DNA of 64,000 nt from Filobacillus milosensis (GCF_004402015.1 NZ_SOPW01000014.1:1-64000), one strand, 5' to 3'; positions 26,221 to 35,723 are shown, numbered from the stretch's first letter. Translations and numbers: made by a program. The notes: a model not told the origin generated them from the letters alone.

Positions 26221-26694
26221 TTGAACTTAGAACAGATATTCGGATTGAAGGAGAGGTTAATTATTAATAATATTACGAAAATGAAGATATTAAAGCCTTC
26301 TTATGAAGTTTTTGAAGCATTTGTTGACCCATCAAAAATCGGTAATTTTTGGTTTTCATCAAGTTCTGAAAGATGGCAAGAAGGAAAAACTATTACATTG
26401 AGATATAATGAATATGATGTCCAAGGTGATATAAAAATTTTGGAAATCGATGAAAATAAGAAAATCGTTTTTGGTTGGGGAGATAATGGAGACGGTCACG
26501 TTATCACGATTCTTTTAAATGAATTTGATGACGGGAGTACAATAATCGAAATTAAAGAAGAAGGTTTTAATGAAAATGATGAACAACTAATAAATCAATT
26601 ACTAGATAACAAAGAAGGCTGGGTCTATATGTTAACTTGTTTAAAAGGTTATTTAGAGCATGGCGTTAACTTGAGAGCTGCATTGGTGAAATAA
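26221..26694 (+). CDS. AHSA1-type SRPBCC protein, start codon unclear
   Basis: The AHSA1-like domain runs from INNITKMKILKPSYEVFEAF through FWFSSSSERWQEGKTITLRY to a C-terminal helix with EGWVYMLTCLKGYLEHGVN. The best ribosome site, GAAGGAGAGG at about 26250, is followed by TTAATTATTAATAAT and no ATG, GTG or TTG at the right distance; either ATT initiates, or translation starts at the TTG at 26221 with a weak site, or the original start is mutated. The first in-frame ATG (26281) would remove the first strand. Function unknown. Confidence 0.6.
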   Translation: MNLEQIFGLKERLIINNITKMKILKPSYEVFEAFVDPSKIGNFWFSSSSERWQEGKTITLRYNEYDVQGDIKILEIDENKKIVFGWGDNGDGHVITILLNEFDDGSTIIEIKEEGFNENDEQLINQLLDNKEGWVYMLTCLKGYLEHGVNLRAALVK

Positions 26695-26991
26695 TGTTTG
26701 TCTATGTCGTTTTATATAGTTAATTATATTGATAAAACAAAAAATGGTACATCCCAACTTCCATTTACGGTACGATTAAGATGGAAAGCTTTAAATTAAA
26801 TAAAACGTCTAGTTTACTAAACTAGTTAAAGCTGTAGATTTACTATAAATAATCCCTGACTTAATGACACCATGGATCGCTATATTTAGTGAAATTGAGC
26901 AACATTACTAGTTATATTAAATAGTATGAGACTGTTACGACTAAAGTAAGTCAAAAGTTAATTAAACAATGGATTAAAGGGAGGATTTAGC
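26695..26991. other. Intergenic gap of 297 bases
   Basis: AT-rich. Short pairing CTAGTTTACTAAACTAG at about 26809-26825 is visible but has no T-run. No gene seen. Confidence 0.4.
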
Positions 26992-27342
26992 ATGGCTAAA
27001 CATAAAATCTATACAATGAGTTTCGCAAGTGTTTATCCCCACTATATTAAAAAGGCGGAGAAAAAAGGACGTACTAAAGAAGAAGTCGATGAAATTATTC
27101 GTTGGTTAACGGGGTATAGCCAAGGGGAATTAGAAACACAGCTGGAAAACCAGACAGATTTCGAGACCTTTTTTCACGAAGCTCCCCAATTGAATCCATC
27201 TAGGACTTTAATTAAAGGTGTAATCTGCGGAGTTCGCGTAGAAGATATCGAAGAAACAACTATGCAGGAAATCCGCTACATGGATAAACTGATCGATGAA
27301 TTGGCAAGGGGAAAATCGATGGAGAAGATTTTGCGTAAATAA
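26992..27342 (+). CDS. DUF2200 family protein
   Basis: 116 residues, starting [21 protein letters not shown] and containing [20 protein letters not shown] and [21 protein letters not shown], the conserved blocks of DUF2200, a short cytosolic family widespread in bacteria without known function. Strong ribosome site GGGAGG 8 bases upstream. The gene is followed after 35 bases by a small membrane-protein gene. Confidence 0.85.
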   Translation: MAKHKIYTMSFASVYPHYIKKAEKKGRTKEEVDEIIRWLTGYSQGELETQLENQTDFETFFHEAPQLNPSRTLIKGVICGVRVEDIEETTMQEIRYMDKLIDELARGKSMEKILRK

Positions 27343-27377
27343 TTTTGTCAGGATAGTGTAGAAGGAGGCTAAATAAT

Positions 27378-27572
27378 ATGGGGCGTTTAGAAGTATTGCA
27401 ATCATTATTGAAGAGTTTTTTATATATTGCATTAGCTATTGTGTTATTTAGTAATTTATATGAATACCAACCTCTTAGCCCAGCAGCAAAAACTATCATA
27501 GCATCTTTGGCTATTATTGAAGCAATTGGCCTCATTAGAAAAGTAGATAATAGAAACCAGGTAAACAGTTAA
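27378..27572 (+). CDS. Small two-helix membrane protein
   Basis: 64 residues with helices at about 9-27 and 34-53 and a polar tail RKVDNRNQVNS. Ribosome site GAAGGAGG 12 bases upstream. No family recognised. The composite repeat copy 9 begins 12 bases after the stop. Confidence 0.65.
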   Translation: MGRLEVLQSLLKSFLYIALAIVLFSNLYEYQPLSPAAKTIIASLAIIEAIGLIRKVDNRNQVNS

Positions 27573-27584
27573 AGGATCAGTTTT

Positions 27585-27666
27585 TAGACTAAAGGCGATT
27601 ATCATTGATCGTCTTTTTATTTTTATGATAAATAGTTGGAATATTATGTTAAAATTAGATTAGACG
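27585..27666 (+). repeat. Composite hairpin repeat, copy 9
   Basis: GACTAAAGGCGATTATCATTGATCGTC with T-run, then TTGGAATATTATGTTAAAAT and GATTAGACG. The left hairpin is reduced to TAGACTAAAG. Confidence 0.8.
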
Positions 27667-27722
27667 TATAATTTTATGTCACCTAAGATGCCGAAAAAAT
27701 AGTTTCATTATGGAGGTCACTC

Positions 27723-28223
27723 ATGAAATACTGTGGTCAATGTGGCGAACTTTTATTGTTAAATCAAGGTAATAGAAATCGTGCAAAAATGATCTGTCCG
27801 AATTGTAAATGGAAATGGTATTCTAACCCGGTACCAATTGTTGTTGTATTAGTATCTGCTGGAAAAGATAACATTGTATACGTAAGACAAAATCAGTACC
27901 CAAAAGGCGTGTGGTCTCTAGTTTCAGGTTATGTTAATAGAGGTGAGAGTGCTGAAGCGGCTGCAGTTAGAGAAGTTAGAGAAGAAACAGGACTGGATAC
28001 AAAAGTAGAAAAGTTTATGGGTTCCATTGTTTCTAATAATGCTCCAGACGATATCTACTTAATGTTCCATTGTAAGGTTATAGACGGAAAATTAAAAGCA
28101 GGCGATGATGCTGATGAAGTTAAGATAGCCCCAGTATCTATTGATGAGTTAGTAACTAATAGCGTTGCAGAGAAAATGGTTATAGATTTTCAAAATGAAC
28201 TAAAGTATACAGGGGGAGTATAA
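27723..28223 (+). CDS. Nudix hydrolase with N-terminal zinc ribbon
   Basis: 166 residues. Four-cysteine ribbon (CGQCG at 4-8 and CPNCKWKW at 25-32) precedes a Nudix domain with SGYVNRGESAEAAAVREV followed by REETGLD. The arrangement is that of NudC/NADH-pyrophosphatase-like and ADP-ribose-type Nudix enzymes. Ribosome site TGGAGG 9 bases before ATG. The stop overlaps the start of the next small membrane-protein gene by one base (TAATG). Confidence 0.85.
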   Translation: MKYCGQCGELLLLNQGNRNRAKMICPNCKWKWYSNPVPIVVVLVSAGKDNIVYVRQNQYPKGVWSLVSGYVNRGESAEAAAVREVREETGLDTKVEKFMGSIVSNNAPDDIYLMFHCKVIDGKLKAGDDADEVKIAPVSIDELVTNSVAEKMVIDFQNELKYTGGV

Positions 28224-28390
28224 TGAATTCAATCAAAACAATGTTGTTAGGTATAGCGATATTAATTGTAGCTGTATACATAAAACAAGAGGGAATCTTC
28301 TATGAGAATGAAGAATTTATTCTTGTAGGAATTGGTAGTGTGTTGACGTTAATAGGATTTGTAAAAACTGATTTAGACGAAAAAGAGTAG
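28223..28390 (+). CDS. Small two-helix membrane protein, translationally coupled
   Basis: 55 residues (MNSIKTMLLGIAILIVAVYI, loop KQEGIFYENEEF, then ILVGIGSVLTLIGFV). The ATG overlaps the Nudix stop and GGGGGAG lies just upstream, so it is translated with it. Layout resembles the membrane protein at 27378. Function unknown. Confidence 0.65.
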   Translation: MNSIKTMLLGIAILIVAVYIKQEGIFYENEEFILVGIGSVLTLIGFVKTDLDEKE

Positions 28391-28442
28391 ATAAATATTA
28401 TTTTTTTAGAGGATTAAGATCGAGTGGAATAAGTGAGGAAAT

Positions 28443-28793
28443 ATGAAAATGAATTTTTTGAGCAATTTATCACTATTATTTTTTCTTTTAATCGTCGGGT
28501 GTGGAGATGATAATGTTTATGATGCGGATTTTCAGGGGACAATTCTTGAGGTAAAAGAAGATAGTATCCTTGTAAGTGAAGACGACATTAATCCGGAATC
28601 TACATATCCGGTTTATGAAATAATGATTAATAAATCGACAAAGTTTAGTGGAGAAGTTGAAAGATATAAGGATTTAGATAATTTTATAAGCCAAATTGAG
28701 CAACCAGTTGTGCATCTTTGGGTTATTGATAAAGGTGAAAATAATGAAATTGATAACAGGATTGCAAGAGAAGTCATTGTAGAAAAAGAGTGA
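28443..28793 (+). CDS. DUF3221-like lipoprotein
   Basis: 116 residues with a signal peptide and lipobox LIVGC at residue 20, followed by DFQGTILEVKEDSILVSEDD, an OB-like start shared with DUF3221 lipoproteins such as the N-terminal part of the gene at 60543. Membrane-anchored on the outer face. Function unknown. GAGGAA provides the ribosome site. Confidence 0.7.
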   Translation: MKMNFLSNLSLLFFLLIVGCGDDNVYDADFQGTILEVKEDSILVSEDDINPESTYPVYEIMINKSTKFSGEVERYKDLDNFISQIEQPVVHLWVIDKGENNEIDNRIAREVIVEKE

Positions 28794-28843
28794 TTTAATT
28801 CTATGATGCTTAACCTATACTATATTCTATACCTCCTATCAGA

Positions 28844-28927
28844 ATGCATATTATACCTAGTTTATTATTAATATTTGTGTGCTTATTATATTTTGGTTGG
28901 TTACTGTACAATAAAAAGAAGTTGTAA
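28844..28927 (+). CDS. Possible 27-residue membrane peptide
   Basis: MHIIPSLLLIFVCLLYFGW then LLYNKKKL: one transmembrane helix with a basic tail, very like the peptide at 44124. No ribosome site is visible, so this may be a remnant. Confidence 0.3.
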   Translation: MHIIPSLLLIFVCLLYFGWLLYNKKKL

Positions 28928-29002
28928 AAATTTATTTATCTAACTGGCGATCTTTACATAAAGATAGATTCAATATAATTAAACTATTAGGAGGAAATTA
29001 AT

Positions 29003-29569
<567 letters not shown>

Positions 29570-29610
29570 TTTTTTGAAGACAGTTACATTAAGTATTAGG
29601 AGATGCACTT

Positions 29611-29652
29611 ATGAAAACAGAAAAAGAGAAAATGCTGGATTGGCATGATTAA
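29611..29652 (+). pseudogene. Remnant of maltose/galactoside O-acetyltransferase N-terminus
   Basis: With TAGGAG upstream, the ATG starts MKTEKEKMLDWHD-stop. MKTEKEKML is the classic first strand of maltose O-acetyltransferases; the rest is gone and a methyltransferase fragment begins within 10 bases. A deletion joined the two. Confidence 0.5.
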
Positions 29653-29660
29653 GTTTATGT

Positions 29661-29849
29661 ACATTAAATCATTTCATATTAGAAGAAATGAATGGTTTGT
29701 GGGAAACGAAACATCATACTACGAGTTATCGTGCGTTACTAAGAGAAGAATTGAGTCAAATATTAAGTGAAGCGGGTTTCTCAAATATTACTTGGAATAT
29801 GCCTGAAGACACTGGTTACTATCAGCCTATTCTAATAGCTGAAAAATAA
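29661..29849 (+). pseudogene. C-terminal fragment of a methyltransferase
   Basis: Frame encodes TLNHFILEEMNGLWETKHHT, SYRALLREELSQILSEAGFS and PEDTGYYQPILIAEK, the last 60 residues of a class I SAM methyltransferase, without start or SAM motifs. Confidence 0.6.
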
Positions 29850-29854
29850 AAAAA

Positions 29855-29885
29855 GTAGAAGGAATCATTTTAAAATTCCTTCTAC
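29855..29885. terminator. Bidirectional terminator at accessory/core border
   Basis: 11-bp stem GTAGAAGGAAT/ATTCCTTCTAC with a T-run on the minus strand, ending the spxH operon. Confidence 0.85.
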
Positions 29886-29886
29886 C

Positions 29887-30789
29887 TTATGATGCATCAT
29901 TGACATATTGCCAAAACATACCGTACTTTACTGGCACTTGTTTGACTTTTTGCTTTAGAACTAATTTTTTTAGTTCTTTTTCTGCCTTTTCAATACTCCA
30001 ATCGAAGACAACAGCGACTTCTTTCGTAGCTACAAACTCAAAGTGACATAAGAAATCTTCAAGTGAAGGTTTTCTTGTTGGTTGAACCTTCTTTCCTAAC
30101 GTTTCAAATAACGCACGAAGATAAATGTTGTAATTATAAAGACCAGACACTCTTAACCCATCAGCATCATGTTCACGGTTGAACATGACCACTGTTGGTA
30201 GCTGTTCAACATCCATCTCACAGGTCAAGTTCCAATCACACTTTAAAGCACGTTTAGCAGTATTCGAATGAATGTCTTTTTTGAATTCGTCTAAATCCAA
30301 ATTGACTTTATCAGCAATTTCAAAGAGTACATTTTCATTTGATATATTTTTCTTATCTAAAAACAAGTACTCTTGTAATTTGCGTAGAAATTTAGAACCT
30401 AATCGCTGCCCTTGAAGTTCTGCTGCTTTAATAGCTAATGCTACAATTGAAGGGGAGGAAACAGGGTTTTCATACCAAAGGTCGCCATCGCAACTCATTC
30501 CAGTACGGCAAGCGGTTTTCTCCCAATAACTTGCTAAGTCTTTTGATTTTTTGCTAGGTTTATTGTTTAAGTTTGTTAGATTACTAGATACAATCGGTCG
30601 TATTTTAAAATAACAGCCATATTCCATTGCTAGTTTTTTAATATAAGGTTCTAACGACCAACATTCTGGACATAATGGATCTATAAATACATATATCTCA
30701 ATGGGTTTATCTATAATACGACAAAAGTCAACTTGGGAATTATCATTCGATGCTAGATTGTCCATTACTTCGGATGTTAGTTTACCCAC
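29887..30789 (-). CDS. spxH: ClpXP adaptor protein SpxH
   Basis: 300 residues of the DsbA-like thioredoxin fold with CPEC at about residues 40-43 in FIDPLCPECWS. SpxH (YjbH) binds the disulfide-stress regulator Spx and delivers it to ClpXP; oxidised SpxH loses this activity and Spx accumulates. GTG at 30789 is 8 bases after AGGGG, better than the upstream GTG at 30807. The gene follows the truncated haemoglobin gene, as in Bacillus subtilis (yjbI-yjbH), and ends in a strong terminator. Confidence 0.93.
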   Translation of the reverse strand: MGKLTSEVMDNLASNDNSQVDFCRIIDKPIEIYVFIDPLCPECWSLEPYIKKLAMEYGCYFKIRPIVSSNLTNLNNKPSKKSKDLASYWEKTACRTGMSCDGDLWYENPVSSPSIVALAIKAAELQGQRLGSKFLRKLQEYLFLDKKNISNENVLFEIADKVNLDLDEFKKDIHSNTAKRALKCDWNLTCEMDVEQLPTVVMFNREHDADGLRVSGLYNYNIYLRALFETLGKKVQPTRKPSLEDFLCHFEFVATKEVAVVFDWSIEKAEKELKKLVLKQKVKQVPVKYGMFWQYVNDAS

Positions 30790-30816
30790 ATCGATTTCCC
30801 CTTTCACAAGAAAATT

Positions 30817-31200
30817 TTATTCTTCTGTATTCATCATATGATTTGCCGTCATTGTTAATCTCTCATAAATAGAAGATTTATAAGGTTCTTCAATTTCAGC
30901 TTCATCTAATGCACCTGCCATACATTCTAACCAGGCATCACGTCGAGTTGGTGTGATCGGAAATGGCATATGGCGAGCGCGTAACATTGGGTGACCATGC
31001 TCTTGAATATATAATGGTGGGCCACCAAAGAATTGTGTTAAAAATTGTTTTTGTTTACGAGCTGTTTCAGTTAAGTCATCAGGGAAGATGGGTATTAAAT
31101 CCGGATGCTCCCCAACCCTTGAATAGAACGCTTCAACTAGTCGATCGACTGCTTCAGCTCCACCTATAGCTTCATAGATATTACCTTGTTGATAAGCCAT
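30817..31200 (-). CDS. yjbI: Group II truncated haemoglobin (YjbI)
   Basis: 127 residues from the ATG at 31200, which follows a GGA ribosome site; an upstream ATG at 31254 lacks one. Sequence YEAIGGAEAVDRLVEAFYSR, FFGGPPLYIQEHGHPMLRAR and HMPFPITPTRRDAWLECMAG is typical of group II truncated globins, including the proximal His in RARHMPFPI. Binds haem and oxygen, and may act with SpxH in redox or nitric-oxide stress. Forms one operon with spxH. Confidence 0.92.
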   Translation of the reverse strand: MAYQQGNIYEAIGGAEAVDRLVEAFYSRVGEHPDLIPIFPDDLTETARKQKQFLTQFFGGPPLYIQEHGHPMLRARHMPFPITPTRRDAWLECMAGALDEAEIEEPYKSSIYERLTMTANHMMNTEE

Positions 31201-31348
31201 GTTAGTTATAATCCTTTCTTTGAATCTAAAACATTTAGTATCAATAAATAACAATATAGTATAACCTTAATGACTAAAATTAGTTAATCAGGTTATCTTT
31301 TACTTTATTATTGTAGCAACGCTTATGTACTCTGGCAAACTTTAAGGT

Positions 31349-31915
31349 TTATTCTAAGGTATTAAAAAAGCGTTGAATTTTATTTATACTAGGTTGTTTT
31401 TCTATATTATGTTCATCTAAAATTTGTTCAAAAAAAGCCTTTCCTTCCTGATATAAAGGGGATTCTATTTCTAACTCAAAATCTTCAACACCATTATATC
31501 TACTATAATCTAAAACAACGATAAAATTGTTAACAGATTTTTCTAGGCGATAAGTTGTTAATTCGCCTTTATAATTGATTTGATCTAAATCTATGTTTAA
31601 AGGGGACAACTGTTTCTGAATATTTTCTTTTAGTATGACTTGATTATCAAACCATTGATTAGCTTCATCATCAGTGAGTTGATCATGTGTCTCTAAAAGC
31701 CCCTCATCACGAGGTTGTTTTAGAGTGGCTATATATTGATCATTCTTTTTTCTGATTCTCAATGCTGATTGATGATTTTTTAATTGAAAATCATCGGTTT
31801 CAAAATAATAATTGGTTTGCTTTTTTGGCTCTTGGTCATTAAACCATTTTTCTCTTAATTGATTATATTGTTTTTCATTTAAAATATTTTTAAATTCGAT
31901 TTCAATTTCCTGCAT
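31349..31915 (-). CDS. yjbK: CYTH-domain triphosphate-binding protein (YjbK)
   Basis: 188 residues. The N-terminal EIEFK (ExExK) motif and SALRIRKKN, IATLKQP, YRLEKS and LDYSRYNGVEDFELEIE blocks define a CYTH triphosphate tunnel metalloenzyme. Such proteins hydrolyse tripolyphosphate or act as adenylate-cyclase-like/thiamine-triphosphatase enzymes; the substrate here is unknown. Ribosome site GAGGG before ATG. Divergent from the alarmone-synthetase operon. Confidence 0.9.
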   Translation of the reverse strand: MQEIEIEFKNILNEKQYNQLREKWFNDQEPKKQTNYYFETDDFQLKNHQSALRIRKKNDQYIATLKQPRDEGLLETHDQLTDDEANQWFDNQVILKENIQKQLSPLNIDLDQINYKGELTTYRLEKSVNNFIVVLDYSRYNGVEDFELEIESPLYQEGKAFFEQILDEHNIEKQPSINKIQRFFNTLE

Positions 31916-32060
31916 TTGATTTCCCTCAAATCGTTATCAATTACTTTTTCTTTCATTAATTATGAAGTATACTTCAATTGGATTCAAAGGTTATCTATTG
32001 GTATTTTGTGATACAATAATATTGCAAGTTAGCAAGATGTGGAAAGAGGGGAGAGCGGCA

Positions 32061-32675
32061 ATGAATTGGGAAATATTTTTAGCGCCATATACACAAGCTG
32101 TCGATGAATTAAAAATCAAACTAAAAGGCATGAGAAAACAATTCGATTATGAATCACGCCATTCTCCGATTGAATTTGTGACAGGAAGAGTTAAACCTAT
32201 TACCAGCATACTTGAGAAAGCTAAGCGCCGAGACATTGCCATTGCAAATGTTGAGGATGAAGTTCAAGATATTGCTGGATTGAGAGTTGTATGTCCGTTT
32301 GTTGAAGATATATATGACGTTGTAGACATGTTAAGGTTAAGGAAAGACTTTTCAATCGTTGAAGAAAAAGATTATATCGAAAAAAACAAAGATAGTGGAT
32401 ATCGTTCCTTTCATGTGATTATTAGATATCCAGTTGAGACCATTTATGGAGAAAAGCAATTATTAGCAGAAATCCAAATAAGAACACTAGCTATGAATTT
32501 TTGGGCAATTAATGAGCATTCGTTAAATTATAAATACTCAGGGCAGATTCCATCTGAAGTTACAGAACGGTTAAGAAGTGCTTCTGAAGCCGCCTTTCGA
32601 CTGGATGAAGAGATGTCCAAGATTCGCCAAGAAATCCGAGATGCACAAGAAGTCTTCAGACGTAAAAAGGATTAA
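32061..32675 (+). CDS. yjbM: Small alarmone synthetase (SasB/RelQ, YjbM)
   Basis: 204 residues. A RelA/SpoT-type synthetase domain with VKPITSILEKAKRRD, DIAGLRVVCPFVEDIYD, KDSGYRSFHVIIRYP and LAEIQIRTLAMNFWAINEH is present, and no hydrolase domain. The enzyme makes (p)ppGpp from ATP and GDP/GTP. ATG at 32061 follows GGGGAGAG; the upstream extension lacks a ribosome site. First gene of an operon with nadK and yjbO. Confidence 0.94.
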   Translation: MNWEIFLAPYTQAVDELKIKLKGMRKQFDYESRHSPIEFVTGRVKPITSILEKAKRRDIAIANVEDEVQDIAGLRVVCPFVEDIYDVVDMLRLRKDFSIVEEKDYIEKNKDSGYRSFHVIIRYPVETIYGEKQLLAEIQIRTLAMNFWAINEHSLNYKYSGQIPSEVTERLRSASEAAFRLDEEMSKIRQEIRDAQEVFRRKKD

Positions 32676-32699
32676 CAATCTAAAAAAGGGGTCGTGACG

Positions 32700-33509
32700 A
32701 TGAAATTTGCGGTTCAATGTCGAGGAGATAACGATTCAAAAGAAATAAAATCAAAATTAAAAAGCTACTTATCACAGTTTAAAATGGAATATAACGAAGA
32801 AGAACCAGATCTATGCATATCAGTTGGTGGTGATGGTACATTACTTGAAGCATTTCATAAATATGTCCATCGATTAGATCAAACGGCCTTTATTGGTATA
32901 CATACAGGTCACTTAGGTTTTTATGCGGATTGGGTTCCTAAAGAATTAGAGAAGTTAATTATTGAAATAGCAAGAACACCATTCCAAGTAGTGGAGTATC
33001 CATTACTTGAGTTAACGATTAGACCTAATGATTATGAACAAGAACATACTTATATCGCATTAAATGAGATTACAGTAAAAACGGCAGAAGGTTCTGTGGT
33101 ATTAGATGTTGAGATTAAAGGTGAACATTTTGAAACATTCAGAGGAGACGGGCTTTGCATCTCTACACCATCTGGTTCAACAGCTTATAATAAAGCACTT
33201 GGCGGAGCCATTATTCACCCTTCATTAGAAGCGTTTCAGATTACAGAAATGGCTTCAATCAACAACCGAGTCTTTAGAACCGTGGGCTCGCCGCTAATCT
33301 TACCTAAGCACCATACAGCTGTTCTAAAGCCGCGCAATGAAAGAACATTTATGATTACGATTGATCATTTAAACATGGCATTTAATGATGTTCATAGTAT
33401 TCAATGTCGTGTGGCTAAAGAAAGAGTAAGATTTGCGAGGTTCCGACCTTTCCCATTTTGGAAACGCGTGCATGACTCATTTATTGCTGATGAGCGAACG
33501 GAGTTATAG
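32700..33509 (+). CDS. nadK: NAD kinase
   Basis: 269 residues with [13 protein letters not shown] (GGDGT at about 46-50) and the NE motif in ALNEITVKT, then [17 protein letters not shown]. It phosphorylates NAD to NADP with ATP. ATG at 32700 is 8 bases after AAGGGG; the GTG at 32694 overlaps. Cytosolic. Operon position between yjbM and yjbO is the same as in Bacillus subtilis. Confidence 0.96.
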   Translation: MKFAVQCRGDNDSKEIKSKLKSYLSQFKMEYNEEEPDLCISVGGDGTLLEAFHKYVHRLDQTAFIGIHTGHLGFYADWVPKELEKLIIEIARTPFQVVEYPLLELTIRPNDYEQEHTYIALNEITVKTAEGSVVLDVEIKGEHFETFRGDGLCISTPSGSTAYNKALGGAIIHPSLEAFQITEMASINNRVFRTVGSPLILPKHHTAVLKPRNERTFMITIDHLNMAFNDVHSIQCRVAKERVRFARFRPFPFWKRVHDSFIADERTEL

Positions 33510-33512
33510 GTT

Positions 33513-34391
33513 ATGGAATGGAAAATTAAACGAAAAGATGAAAATAAGCTCGTTCGTGATTATTTGTTACACGACCGAGCTTTTTCTAATAGGCTTATAA
33601 AACATATTAAACGTGAAGGTGAAATATTGGTAAATGAATTACCTGTTACAGTCAGGCATCAATTAAAGGCAGGGGAGATCCTTAAGGTTAACCTACCGGA
33701 TTCAGTATCAAAGGATCATCTAACTCCCATTAATATACCTTTAAATATAATTTATGAAGATGAGTATCTCATTGGTATCAATAAACCTAGAGGTCTAGCT
33801 GTATCCCCCAATATGAACGATAAAGAGACATTGGTTAATGGTTTGATGTATTACTATAAACAACAGGGTATGAATCTAGCCCCGCATATTATTACCCGAC
33901 TGGATAAAAATACTTCAGGCGTTGTGGTTATTGCTAAAAATGGTTATGTTCATCATTTATTATCCACTCAAAAGATTCACAGAGAATACCGAGCGATGGT
34001 TGAAAGAGTTATGAATTTAAAACAATCCACCATTGACCTACCTATTGATAGAAATTTACCTTCAATCATAGAAAGAAAAGTAGATCAAAATGGAAAAAAA
34101 GCAGTTACGCACTATGAAGTCATTCAAGAGTGGCGTAACTGCTCATTATTAAGAGTTTGGTTAGAAACTGGACGAACACATCAAATTAGAGTCCATTTCT
34201 CACATATAGGTCACCCATTAATAGGGGATGACTTATACGGAAGCACATTTTTACCAATTCAAGGACAGGCTTTGCACTGTAGACAAGTCCGGTTTAAACA
34301 TCCAATTTATGAAAATATCATTCAATGTGTGGCTTCATACCCACACGAACTGCTTATGATCATTAATCATCCTCACCAGATTCAAACATAA
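33513..34391 (+). CDS. yjbO: RluD-family 23S rRNA pseudouridine synthase (YjbO)
   Basis: 292 residues. N-terminal S4-like RNA-binding segment (VRDYLLHDRAFSNRLIKHIK) and catalytic domain with Asp131 in ITRLDKNTSGVVVIAK, then WLETGRTHQIRVHFSHIGHP. It converts uridine to pseudouridine in RNA, most likely 23S rRNA. Starts 3 bases after nadK. The last 29 bases overlap the convergent SEDS gene. Confidence 0.93.
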   Translation: MEWKIKRKDENKLVRDYLLHDRAFSNRLIKHIKREGEILVNELPVTVRHQLKAGEILKVNLPDSVSKDHLTPINIPLNIIYEDEYLIGINKPRGLAVSPNMNDKETLVNGLMYYYKQQGMNLAPHIITRLDKNTSGVVVIAKNGYVHHLLSTQKIHREYRAMVERVMNLKQSTIDLPIDRNLPSIIERKVDQNGKKAVTHYEVIQEWRNCSLLRVWLETGRTHQIRVHFSHIGHPLIGDDLYGSTFLPIQGQALHCRQVRFKHPIYENIIQCVASYPHELLMIINHPHQIQT

Positions 34392-35544
34392 AGGTTCGTT
34401 GACGTGAACGGACATTTAATATTAAACCGATGGCAGCCATATATACCAGTAACGATGTACCTCCATAACTTAAAAATGGTAACGGTAAACCGGTTAATGG
34501 CATGAGCTGTATAGACATACCAATGTTTTGGAAGATTTGATAAGTGAATAACCCAACAATTCCAACACCTAAATAGGTTCCAAACGGGTCTTTACATTCC
34601 AAAGCAATTTGAACAATTCGATAGATCAGCAAGAAATACAAAATTATTATAATACTTGAACCTACAAAACCAAATTGTTCGGCTACAGCTGTAAAGATCA
34701 TATCGGTATGACGTTCAGGAATCCATACTTCATAATCCATGGTTCCTTTACCTGATAATTGACCGGAGCCGATAGCTAACATTGATTTTATAACTTGCAT
34801 AGCCGCACCTGCTTGGTATAAATGAGGGTTATCCCAGGCTTTAATACGGTCAGCCACGTGATCAAACTGTGGCGTTTCTTCTTCTATAAAATTAATAAAA
34901 CCGTCCGGGTTAGCAAAATAAAGAATGAATAATGTAGCAACGACTACAAATACCGATCCAAAAACAGCTATGATGGTTCGCCAGCGAATTCCTGAAATGA
35001 CGATTAAGAACGCAGCTATTGAAGCTATGACTAACGATGATCCAATATCAGGTTGAATAGCAATTAGAATGAATACTGGTAAACTCATACCAAGTATTTT
35101 TCCGAGTAAAACAAGATCATAATTCAAATCTTTATGATTCCATTTTTCATTATGACTTGTAATGACATTCGCAAGACCTACAACTAAGAAAACTTTTACA
35201 AATTCAGATGGCTGTAGTGTAGTTGTACCAAATTTATACCAACGAAGGGCACCATTATTTTCGTATGCCCATGGTAGGAAATGTAAACCTACTAACATGA
35301 ATATACCTAAAATGTATAAGGGCCAGCCAAACTTCCGGTAACGGTCAAAGTCAATAACCATAATCACACCTATACCAACCGCACTAATAATAAACCATAT
35401 TATTTGTCGTTTGTAATAACCACTATAAGCAGATGGATAGGCTTCACCTAATGTATATAATGTAAAACAACTTATTCCAACTAGTAAAATGACAGTAGTA
35501 ACTAGAAAAGTGTCTAATGTTTGTTTATTTATTTGGTTATTCAT
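34363..35544 (-). CDS. SEDS peptidoglycan glycosyltransferase (FtsW/RodA family)
   Basis: 393 residues with about ten transmembrane helices and the large loop IKAWDNPHLYQAGAAMQVIK through IPERHTDMIFTAVAEQFGF, containing the conserved Asp of SEDS polymerases, and PLTGLPLPFLSYGGTSLLV. It polymerises lipid II with a class B PBP. Whether it acts in elongation, division or sporulation cannot be decided from sequence. Ribosome site AAGGGGA. Convergent with yjbO, overlapping it by 29 bases. Confidence 0.92.
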   Translation of the reverse strand: MNNQINKQTLDTFLVTTVILLVGISCFTLYTLGEAYPSAYSGYYKRQIIWFIISAVGIGVIMVIDFDRYRKFGWPLYILGIFMLVGLHFLPWAYENNGALRWYKFGTTTLQPSEFVKVFLVVGLANVITSHNEKWNHKDLNYDLVLLGKILGMSLPVFILIAIQPDIGSSLVIASIAAFLIVISGIRWRTIIAVFGSVFVVVATLFILYFANPDGFINFIEEETPQFDHVADRIKAWDNPHLYQAGAAMQVIKSMLAIGSGQLSGKGTMDYEVWIPERHTDMIFTAVAEQFGFVGSSIIIILYFLLIYRIVQIALECKDPFGTYLGVGIVGLFTYQIFQNIGMSIQLMPLTGLPLPFLSYGGTSLLVYMAAIGLILNVRSRQRTFMFESGEDD

Positions 35545-35723
35545 GAGTATTCCCCTTTAGATTCTTGAACTATCTCTATAGTTAATCATACGTCAAAAAC
35601 TGTTATTTTGAAATAGTAGAATCGTTTGTCATAGTTGTAAAGTAAGTTAAATTTTTATTTTAGACAATGTTAAATATTAAGATTGATAAAATAAGGAAAT
35701 TGGATGAAAGGTCATTTGTTTAA

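Noticed and set aside
27208-27535. Two minus-strand open frames
   Set aside because: They mirror DUF2200 and the small membrane gene, which have good ribosome sites on the plus strand.
2091-27666. Integron attC sites at the composite repeats
   Set aside because: GTTGAAC in copies 3 and 7 fits the GTTRRRY core, but copies 4, 8 and 10 do not, and the paired RYYYAAC core and an integrase are missing. A T-run terminator with conserved tail fits better.
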